A DNA stretch of 64,000 nt, from NCBI GenBank assembly GCA_015178975.1, contig WHVD01000023.1, forward strand, positions 186,001-250,000. The letters run 5' to 3'. The position numbers were made by a program, and so were the translations under genes. Below the pieces are notes generated by a model that made no database searches, was not told where the DNA came from, and was given only the letters and a program-made list of their open reading frames with translations. The DNA comes from Hysterangium stoloniferum (Eukaryota; Basidiomycota; Agaricomycetes; Hysterangiales; Hysterangiaceae). Of the stretch, positions 47,583-57,000 are shown in pieces (the stretch's first letter is position 1; each line of letters starts with the position of its first letter).

Positions 47583-48687
47583 CTTGGGCAAGTCATGGTT
47601 ATGGGGTGAAAGTGTCTGTGCCAAGTTACACCCACTAGTGTACACAAGACTATGGTATGTATGCACCCATAAGAGTCTATATACATACCCACAGGCATAC
47701 ATAGATCTTCAAACTAACACAAATGAATGTAAAAGGATAATACTTTAGTTAGAAAATAAGAGAAAAATCTAAGAAATATAATATGATGAAATGGTTATTT
47801 TTCCCAGAGAGGGATACCCCTCACAGGCAGACATGTAGATCCCTAACAGTGGATGAGTGTTAAGACACGTGCAGGGCTTAGCAGAGGGTTTCCAGAGAAA
47901 CCTGTGGGTATTCTGGTAGGACTTGGCTTCACTTATAGGCTGTGCCCTCATGAGATCGTGGCATCCAACTTCAAACAGGTGGATGGGAAACCTGGGGAGT
48001 CCAGGTGTAGTTGATAGGTCAGGGGTTGATAGGTCGAAAGACCAGTCAGGGAGCCCACAGGCTCTGATGAGGTCAAGGGGTCAGGTGGTGATGGGTCAGA
48101 GGTTGAGTGATAGATAGGTCAGAGTCTGTGGGCTCTGACGAGGTAAATAGCAGTGTGTTTCAAAGAGAGGAATGGAGTGGAAAATATAAGTAGATTACTG
48201 GGTGGATCTAAGCTGATTTTCTGACTGGATTGTACAACATTTTCCAGACTATATAGACTGTGGAATGTATGTTATACCAAATCCAGTAATAATGAAATCC
48301 TAAACTAGTAATCATGAAACAAGACAAGTAAACACCAAACTAGGTATTAGGAACAGAATGGAATGGAGGTGGAGTCCAAAACATGACAGGTCATTAGACC
48401 ATAATGGGAATGGGGCTCAGTTAGAGAGCTGTCAGGTTATCCAGGTGGAGCCCAGTGACTGGTGCATGAAATGGGGTTGGACATATGTAGACAGGCTTTG
48501 ATGTGTGCAGGTGCTGGTGGGGTCCGGTGACTGATGTGCAAGACACAGAGGGTCAGTGTCAGGGGACCCTCTGTCACAGACCCCAAGGAGCACCATTTCC
48601 TCATCTTATTGAAGTCCCTGAGTCCACTGTCCAACCCCAAGCTGTTCATCACTTTCCCTCTCTTTTATTAGTGTTCCATTGGGGAAA
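47583..48687 (-). repeat. LTR remnants, mainly family D
   Basis: At 47583-47830 there is family A-like LTR sequence on the minus strand. From about 47840 to 48560 the minus strand matches 41990-42960 (CTCAGAGCC/TCTGACG and the CCTATAAGC-GAAGCCAAGTCC blocks). No gene is supported. Confidence 0.45.
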
Positions 48688-49152
48688 TGTGAAGAGTGGT
48701 ATAAGTTCTGACCATTCTATATACGAAGAAATGAGTAGAAAGGAAGAATATTGACCTATTTGGTGCAATATAAGAGAAAGTGAGAGAAAGAGCACGAGAT
48801 GATGCAGTAGTCAAAGAGTGCGATGGATCGAGTGGAGGCCTCAACTGTTACAGTTCGAGGCCAGAAGTATTAGATAGTTCAGATATTGCTACCTATGTAG
48901 TAGCTGACATGTTACCCTGATCACCACTCGTAGTAGACCTAGTTTATGTCTGGTTCTTTGGTAAAAGTGTGTCCGAGTTCTATTTGGTGCCAAGTGCACC
49001 CACAAGTATACACAATGCTTTGAACTAATGAAATGGTATGATATTTGAAGAATATAAAGGATAGAAAAATATGAATAAAATGTGTAAAATATAAATAAAA
49101 TAAAAGGAGTGTTTTACCACAATGAAACTGTGGTAAAAGCATACTCCTCACA
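48688..49152 (-). mobile_element. Solo LTR, family A subtype, with GGAAA target duplication
   Basis: The 465-bp element starts TGTGAAGAGTGGTATAAG and ends ACTCCTCACA, and GGAAA flanks it directly on both sides (48683-48687 and 49153-49157). Read on the minus strand it starts TGTGAGGAGTATGC. It lies in family D-like sequence, which it interrupts. Confidence 0.85.
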
Positions 49153-49225
49153 GGAAAGGCCCACTGTTCTGTAATAGGTAGAGTTACTTTTAGACTACTG
49201 GGTGCCTGTGGGTCACACCTTGCAG

Positions 49226-49780
49226 TGTGAAGAGTCATGAGAATTCTAACTGTTCTATATATGAAGAATATCAACTGTTTAGGTATGACATGACAAAGTA
49301 TTGACTATTTAAGTCTAATACGGACAAAGTGTGTATTGACAGTCTAAGTTCAATACAACTGAAAGAATTAGTTATCTTGAGTACCAAATAGATAGCTAAG
49401 ACAACTGTTAGAAGAATCAACTCTACAGTACGATTATGAGCAACAGCTCTAATGATTAAGGAAATAATAAGAGAGTTGAACAAGCAGAGTAGTGTGGGTG
49501 CAATCTGCACAGATCGAGATAATGGTTCGAGTTTTGACTAATGTAGTTCGAAACGGTGATTGCATCGATAGTTGAAGTCCATCTGTGATGGTCGAGATGA
49601 TACCCCAATCACAACTTACAGGACACTAAGTGGGTGTCTGGGCAAGTTGTGGTTATGGGGTAAAAAGTGTCTATCGTTATTTGGTGCTGAGAGCGCCCAC
49701 AGTATACACAGGGCTTTAAACTAATGAAATGGAAGAAGTATTTACTGCAGTGAAACTATGGTAAAAGCATACTCCTCACA
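49226..49780 (-). mobile_element. Solo LTR, family A subtype, with TGCAG target duplication
   Basis: The 555-bp element starts TGTGAAGAGTCATGAGAATT and ends ATACTCCTCACA. TGCAG occurs directly before (49221-49225) and after it (49781-49785). Its minus-strand start matches that of the copy at 48688-49152, which is only 73 bp away, in the same orientation. The internal lengths differ by about 90 bp. Confidence 0.85.
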
Positions 49781-49924
49781 TGCAGGGAGAATTCCTTAGA
49801 CTGTTTCTCTTTGGATTCCCTCCTGCTAGGTGAGTTAGGTAGTTGTTTGTATATACATATATCAGATCTAATATTACATCGGATTCCCTCCTGCTAGCCT
49901 AGTGTGAATATTAGGTAGTAGGGG

Positions 49925-50062
49925 TTGCCCTTACAGTCAGGAGCAGACAGGCTTGGCATCTGGGTCCCAGCAGGTTTTCCAGTTGAGGTGTAGCTTGATA
50001 CATATAGTGAGTCAGGTGCATGTAGGATAGAGTCCAGAGCCCAGTGGGTTTTCCAGTCCTAA
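49925..50062 (-). repeat. 5' piece of family D LTR
   Basis: On the minus strand it starts TGTTAGGACTGGAAAACCC at 50062, the family D terminus, and repeats the 'GACTCC..CTGG' blocks seen at 41796-42000. A second similar end lies at about 51660 (TGTTAGGACCAGAAACCTG). Confidence 0.5.
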
Positions 50063-50310
50063 CAATGAGTTGCGGATTGACAAACACTATGGTAGACAAA
50101 ATTGATATGACGGTGAACATGAAGATCATAGAAATCTGAAAAATTGCTACAGTTTCTATTGTGGTGCTGGAATGGAATGGTAGAGGCCAGAGTCCAACTT
50201 GAACTGCACTGAGATCTGATTGATAGAAGGAACTTTATGAGTGGGTCCCAGAGGAATGAGTCAATATGCAAGTGTTGTGAATGAGATAAAGATGAATGGT
50301 GCAGCAATGT

Positions 50311-50685
50311 CACTGGAGGCATCCTAAGGTTTTTGGAGTTGGAGAACCTTCTGAAAATCCTATGATTTGGCCAAATTCTTTAAGAGTTCTTTGAACTGAT
50401 AAATTGTTTGAAAATTTTTTCTTTTAGTAGGATTTTCTAAAGTGGAAAATCATATCTGAAAACTTTAAATATTTGTATCAGGACATCTGAGGAAACATCA
50501 TTAGTTAGAGTTTCTTGATACAAATTTTTAAAGTTTTCAGATATAGTTTTTCACTTTGGAAAATCCTACTAAAACTTAAAATTTCTAAACAATATATCAG
50601 TTCAAACAATTCTTAGAAAATTTGGCCAAATATTAGAATTTTTGGAAGGTTTTCAAAGTCCAAAAATCTTGGGATGTCTCCAGTG
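50311..50685. mobile_element. Fold-back element, ~375-bp near-complete inverted repeat
   Basis: The left arm runs from CACTGGAGGCATCC (50311) through GGCCAAATTCTTTAAGAG and AGTAGGATTTTCTAAAGTGG to about 50490. The right arm is its inverse, from TTTTTAAAGTTTTCAGATAT to GGATGTCTCCAGTG (50685). Only about 25 bp separate the arms. It has no coding sequence. It looks like a non-autonomous DNA element (fold-back MITE); I could not define a target duplication beyond a possible TGT. Confidence 0.8.
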
Positions 50686-51660
50686 TGTGTAGGATAGGGT
50701 GATTTTTGACATGGGAATAACATGTGTACTGAGGTTACAAGTTGTGGTCAACATTGAATGGTGGCAGCAGTAGTAATCATGACTGTGACAATTGTGATGG
50801 ACATTGCAAAACAGCATGGGTGTGGTGGGCCAAGCATTGGATAGTTCAATTGGTTCAACAATAACATTGTCTGACCAGTAGGCAGTGACAAGTGTGATAC
50901 TGGATGCTAGTGTGTGTGTGACTATGAGTGCAACTGCAAGTGTGACATGTAGTTGAAGTTACAATTATGAGGTGTCTAAAAAACAGCAGTTGCTAATTGA
51001 GACAATGACAGCAACAATGATGGCTTGTATGTGTGACAACTCGAAAATGTTGAACAATGAACAAGGGTGAAATCAGCACAATGAAATTCTGGTTGGGAGA
51101 GTTGAATGAGGATGTTGGATGGAAAAATGAATGGATGCAAATGAGTTGAAGGTGACATGTTTGCATTGGCAGAAAAGCAAGGTTGATATCAAAAAAAAGT
51201 GAAAGGCTGCTGTCTAATGCAGCCTTACATTGGCATCAGTCCAGATGTTGATAGGACCAAACTATATTCCTTGATAATGGCAAGTATGTATGATATATGG
51301 TAATGATGGTAAGTAAAATGATGATCTAAAAATGGTACTATGTGCATCTGTGGTAATGTAATTGGTATGTCATTGTTAGAATTTGCGGGTTTGTAATACA
51401 CTTGACTTGGTTTGGGTACAAAGAATGTGTTGCAAACATATGAAGTGTAGAGTACAAGTACCTAGTTTAAGTACCTACTACCAGTAATACTATATCTGGT
51501 TACCCATCAATCACATGCTACATTGTTCACAAACCCAAAAAATCTAATAGTCATAAGCCACCAGGCTTACACAGAGTCCAGTTGGTAGATCATCTTATAA
51601 AAAGAGAGATAGGTGCTGGTATGGTGGGATCTGGGTCCTCACAGGTTTCTGGTCCTAACA
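50686..51660. other. Non-coding AT-rich stretch
   Basis: No gene or clear repeat is seen. Many GTGTGA/GTGACAA motifs occur. The stretch ends with the family D terminus at about 51660. Confidence 0.3.
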
Positions 51661-51674
51661 GAAATAAATGAAAT

Positions 51675-52577
51675 TACCAATTACAGCTGTTCCGGATATC
51701 TATAGTGGGGTTTCAAAATTCAAAAAAAGTCCTGCTTTGGAATTCATGGACAAAGTGTGTGATATCTCACAAACAGAGTGCAATTAAGACCCAATATTTT
51801 ATGACATGTATTATATATAATAGAGGTATCTATCTATATATAATAAAGGTATCTATCTATATATATAATAGAGGTATCTATCTATATATATAATAGAGGT
51901 ATCTATCTATATATATAATAGAGTTATCTATCTATATATATAATAGAGGTATCTATCTATATATATAATAGAGGTATCTATCTATATATATAATAGAGGT
52001 ATCTATCTATATATATAATAGAGATATCTATCTATCTATATATTTGGGCTTATGATGCCTTATTTAATATTCAGCTCAATATCACTGCAATTGTTCTACA
52101 TCATTCAATTCTTGTCACATGCATGTCTAGGTTCTGAAAAATAATAATATATATTTATCCTAAATGTTCCTTGAGTTTTGAGGCTTAATCCTCCCTTCTG
52201 AACCTGGTGACTAGGCACATTTCAAGCTAGCATATAGTGAGTAGTATGCTGTGTTCAACAAGGCACATTAAACCCCACAGCTCATAAAATATTTATATAC
52301 AATACATAACATTAATTCCCCAAGGCTAGAGGCAAATCTCATAATAATTGAATGGTGGGGAGCCATTGAAGTGATATTGAGCTGAATATTAAATAAGGTG
52401 TCATAAGACCAAATATATACATATATAGATACCTCTACACTATCAAATATATATCCTAAAATCCTGTGTCTTAACTCCACTCCATTCGGGAGATATCACA
52501 AAATTTGTCTGTGAATTCCAAAGTGGGACTTTTTTGAATTTTGAAACCCCGCCATAGATATCTGGAACAGCTGTAAA
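51675..52577. mobile_element. Fold-back element with one expanded arm
   Basis: The left arm starts TTACAGCTGTTCCGGATATC (about 51682) and continues TTTCAAAATTCAAAAAAAGTCC; the right arm, inverted, ends GATATCTGGAACAGCTGTAA (to about 52575). Inner parts also pair (CTTATTTAATATTCAGCTCAATATCAC near 52057 and its inverse near 52375). The left arm contains the 25-bp tandem array 51826-52045, of which the right arm has only one copy. The central spacer is about 200 bp. There is no coding sequence. Confidence 0.7.
51826..52045 (+). repeat. 25-bp tandem array (TATCTATCTATATATATAATAGAGG)
   Basis: About eight to nine copies of a 25-bp AT-rich unit occur, with markers GGT at 51848, 51873 and 51898 confirming the period. 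A few point changes (GAGTTATC, GAGATATC) occur. It lies entirely within the left arm of the fold-back element. Confidence 0.88.
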
Positions 52578-52594
52578 TCCAACCATGCATATAA

Positions 52595-53255
52595 AATCCT
52601 GGCAATGCTCCCTCAATGCTTAATGAATGCTTATCAATTCTCTCAACCAATGCCCAGCCCATGTTCCCCCAATGCTCCATCCATGCTCCTCAATTCATTA
52701 ATGCTGATGTAAGCCTGGCGCCCCAGTCTTACGCATTCTCCTTTTGTTTTGCTCTTTTGTATCACTCGTTTATGCCACTCCTTTTGTTCTAGCATGTGAT
52801 CACAGCCTATATAAGCCTGGTAGTTTTCCTTCTCTTACCTTACCGTATGCTGCATCTGCCTGTATCCTGTTCTTGTTCTGGACAATACACTATGGTCCTG
52901 TCAACTCGTGTGACCACCAGTGATCGATCCCAATTGACGACAGGATTACAGCTGATCAATTTTCAATCAAAGCTCTATCAATGCTGCTCCATCAATGCTC
53001 CATCAATGCTCATCTATTCTCAATCTATGGTCAATCAAAGCTCTATTAAAGCTCTATCAATGCTCAATCCATGCTCATCTATTCTCAATCAATTGTCATC
53101 AATTCTCAATCAATGCTCTATCAGTGCTCTATCCACACTCTATCAATGCTTATCAATTCTCAATCTATGCTCAATCAATGCTCAATCAATGCTTAATCAA
53201 TGCCCAATCAATACTTAATCAATGTTCTCAATGAATCCACTATCAATTATGTACA
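52595..53255 (+). repeat. Degenerate short repeat based on (T/A)CAATGCTC
   Basis: Dozens of imperfect copies of ATCAATGCTC, CTATCAATGCT and CATCTATTCTCAATC occur, densest at 52970-53235. Open frames across it (…LNQCSISALSTLYQCLSILN…) reflect the repeats. A non-repetitive stretch at about 52700-52960 lies inside it. The unit length varies, so it is a decayed satellite or slippage product rather than a clean tandem array. Confidence 0.6.
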
Positions 53256-54775
53256 TATCAATTCTAAATCAATTCCAGTAAGGTCAACTCAATTTCAGAT
53301 CTCAAAAGTCATTCAGTTCCCAAGGGTCAATCCTTCAACAATTGACTGTCAATTCAACCATTGGCCCTCTTAAACCTTTGATATTGTTAAATTGTTAAAC
53401 TGTTGTTCCATTCCCTTCCCAACCATTGTTTCTTGCTCAACAGTTGTTACCAATCAATTCATTAAATCTGAGACCATCCATACAAAATTGCAATCCTCAA
53501 TTAATTGTTCATCATGGCTTAGTATATTGTAACACTTAGTATCTGTAGTCACCAGTAACAAAGCAAAGTGTTATATTTTGGTCTCTACATATTTAATCCC
53601 TGTCTTCAAACTATTGGAGGAGCACTTGAATAATTGTGTTTGAGGGTGCAATAAATAAATAAAGCCATGCTCCACTTGTCCTAAGCCAACTGGAATTGCC
53701 AGCTGTTTACATACTAATCTCCTTGAGTCTTAGTTCTTGAAAGTACAATTATATCTGTTGTCTTAGTCTTTGCCACTGCAATGGTTTGGTTCTTCATAAC
53801 TCTTAGTATCAGGAGCCTCTGATCATTATATACTGGGTGCTGTGTTCTTGTCTAACTTATAATAAAATTTAAAAAAGTTTCTAAGTTAGATCACATGCTC
53901 TGATAAATACCTAGGATTGTTGATACAGAGTAAACTTGTGAGAGGTATGTGGGCCACGGGTTCACCCCTTGTCAACATAGCTTATGTAACGCTTCCATAC
54001 TAAGAACCTTGTAAGGTCATTGCCATTCGACTCTGCGAATTATTTCACTAGGTCGCGACGGTCGCGACTTGACGAGCAAGGTTATCAGGCTAATCACACT
54101 GGCCTGTGATCATGATAGAGTCTGTTTTGCGCAACGACCACGCTTCCCGAAACACGGGTCATTTTCCTATTCTTGGACGAATGCTACCTGAAAGATGACA
54201 AACACGTCCGGAAATGGTGCGCCGAGATGCTACCGGTAAGGAGTCCCGCTTCTAGTTGCTTATTGCTCTGAATCGTATCTGCGCCGGCACTCGTCGACAC
54301 AGGTCCGCCTGCCAGGGCCAAATAATTAAGAACCAGCTCACCGTCGTCGTTTGTAACCTATTACCCCGCCAGTCCTCTGCTCGAGCCTTGAAGAGATTTC
54401 TATGTTTCTTATATGTACGATTGTCTATGCTAAGCGGATTTTGAGGTATGTGATATCTATGTCATTTCTCTATCGTCTGTCACCGTTAAACCGTAGCCTA
54501 TGCTCTCTAAGCTCGCCGACGACGATTGTTGCCAAGACAACAAACGACTGACTGTACGGATACGGTAAATTTACAAAAAAGTAGCGGTAAATATTAGAAG
54601 TTCAGAACAAGAAAATATTCAGTAGACCCTCTAATAAATTGCGAGAGGACGGCGACAATTCGAGAGAGGGGGGAAAAAAGCTCAAGCGAAGCGAACTTTC
54701 TCCCCTGGTCTACCCTCGGAAAGTAGCACCACGGCCTATTGAATACGTTAATCAGAAGATGCAGTACGGAAGCAT
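53256..54775. other. End of repeat island and intergenic flank
   Basis: Up to about 53950 the sequence is AT-rich repeat-like DNA; a 13-bp LTR start (TGTGAGAGGTATG) lies at 53937. After that the composition changes to unique, CpG-containing sequence. No gene is supported between 53950 and 54775, the 3' flank of the DUF89 gene. Short frames at 54256-54444 are not recognised. Confidence 0.4.
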
Positions 54776-57000
54776 CTAAGAAAAGCGACCTACATATTTC
54801 CCGCTAATTCTCCACCCAGGCTCCTCGGCATCCAACCTATTGGAAATGGACGGATCAGGAAGACCGACAACGACATCAGACTGTACAATATGTCAAAAAA
54901 AAAAAAAAGACGACCACTATAAAAACGCTGTATAGACCTTGATAGTACGCATCGAGCAAACACGAGGAGCACCAGCATTGTTTGCCATCGGCCCGATAGC
55001 GTCCTCAAACGTCGTGGTGCTCGGGGCAGCACAATCGTAAGTTAGCTTACGGTGATTCAGGTCGCCTTTGAAGAAGACAAGGTTGGAACGTGAAAGATGC
55101 AAGAAAAGGTCGGGAGCTTCGCTGTGCAGGTCCCACTAAGAAAAAAAAAGTGTAAGGGAGCACGGCGGAGGTGAGAGGAGTCGTGTATCTGCGACGACTC
55201 ACGAAAGTATACCCGGTGCACCAGAAGGGATGTTGCTCGTAAACCCACTTTCCTTCCTTTTCGTACTGTATCCAGCGCAGACCCATGCGGCGCAATGATT
55301 CAATTTCAACCTGTGTAGAAGAAAATAAAGATAAATACGATAATGCAGTCATGCTGTTACAGTGTTCCGACCCACCTCACTCGCGGTGGGGAAAAGCTGA
55401 CCATATACCATAGAATTCAGGAGCCAGGACCAATCTTTACGCGTGACATCGCTGACGAACCATGCAAATCGTTTGCCATGGAAGTGGATATGTGAGGCGA
55501 GCCCAGATTGAATCAGATAATCGGCTATAACAAGGGACCGTGGGTGAGATATCTGAACGGTAAACAACATACAGGGGACTTGTAGTCACCGAAGACGCAG
55601 TCACAGTACAATTCAAAACCGGCATTGTCTAAGACAAAGTCAATTCGGCCACCCTTGACTTGAGGACTGGAAATTGCTTCCCAGAGTTCCGAGAGGTTGT
55701 TACCGAGGATACTGTGAATAACATAAGTAGTGTAAAACAATATAAAGCGACGAAACGTGCTTCTTCTCGGTAGCCGCAAGATGTTCGCCCCCGGTACTTT
55801 GCAGACTTTTGATCTGCTCTTCGGTCATGTTGATGAGAAGACTCAAATCCGTCGAGTTACCCCAGAGACAGACTACGAAGAGTATCAATAAGCCACGCAA
55901 TTACGATAAAGACGTTTTGGACCTTGTGCTAACTCCAGGAACATCATCCTTTCCCGTTCCTCACCAGCGACACTCTCTTGATGCACAAAGGGCTCGAAGA
56001 AACGAGTAGAAAGCTCGAACACCGCTTCCGACGAGCGGGAGAAGGTGTCGCATTTTTGACGGAAAAAGACGTCATAATCCTATGTATATGAGATATTAAA
56101 GGTAAATGAATGAAAAAATGAAGTGTCACTTGCTTTCCAATAACGGCTGTTACTGAAACATTCATGTAGACGACGGTACTTATACGCTTCTGCGAAGAGC
56201 CAAGGTGCGTTCATAAAATCTTTCCCTGTAAGTTTCGAAGACGTAAGCCGACCAAATATTAATATATCAAATTAATTGACGCGAGAAAGTGTGATATGGA
56301 CGAGTAATCGAGCCCAATGCTCAAAAATTAGAAACTTACCCTGGAAATATTTGGCAATCTCCTTATTCCAAAGGGCAATGTCTCCTTCGCCGTCATCAAT
56401 GATGGGACGGAGTTTTCTGACGTTTGAAAACAAATTGGGTGGGGAAAAATCGATAAAAAGGCGGGGGACAGGGTGCGGGGCAACTCACGCATTTCCGCTT
56501 AAATCTATCATGAGCTTGTCCATACGCTCAAGACACCGCACTAAATCCTCAATACGTTCTACTTCCCACTCGCTGTTGAGAGTCTTGACGGTGTCCTCGA
56601 TAGCCTTCCCGAGGATTGTAGGCAGTCTGACACCCATGGTTGCATGAGCGAATGAAAATTCGTGGTAACCACGATAAGCCGGCCATGGGGGGTTGTTGGG
56701 GTCAATACGGGAGGGGGTACGGGGACCATTCGGGATAAGCTCTTTGCGAGAGGGGAGGTTGCCAAGGGACAATGTTACCTTGTTGACAGGCTGCATATCG
56801 CTGTTCAGGTCGGCGTTGTCAAAGGAGTGATGGGATGAAGAGGAGGCGTCGGAGTTATATGCTGAACTTTCTGTCTGTACTTGGAAGTCGGGGGTCGAAG
56901 AACCGTCGGGGGAGTCGTCGTGTGCTGAAGAGAGGACAGGAAAGTATGAGATGGTGGTTGTTGACAAACGCTCTAATGAGGGCGAAAATGCGCCAGTCAT
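54776..57000 (-). CDS. DUF89/ARMT1-like metal-dependent phosphatase
   Basis: Ten exons on the minus strand (57000-56489, 56416-56340, 56225-56134, 56079-55923, 55872-55761, 55711-55590, 55524-55376, 55310-55203, 55135-54938, 54880-54776) splice to 543 codons in frame. Family motifs are [63 protein letters not shown] (the metal-binding DN), [27 protein letters not shown] and [13 protein letters not shown]. Known relatives are yeast YMR027W and human ARMT1; subfamily III members dephosphorylate sugar phosphates such as fructose-1-phosphate, and a carboxyl-methyltransferase role has been claimed for ARMT1. Two introns appear to be GC-AG (donors GCAAGT and GCACGT). The ~120-residue N-terminal extension is Ser-rich and of low complexity. 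After YD the usual R-x-W is replaced by CAAP. Confidence 0.9.

Noticed and set aside
52796-53234. 140-codon frame with Q/S/L-rich repeats
   Set aside because: The composition follows the ATCAATGCTC repeat, and a second frame is equally open.
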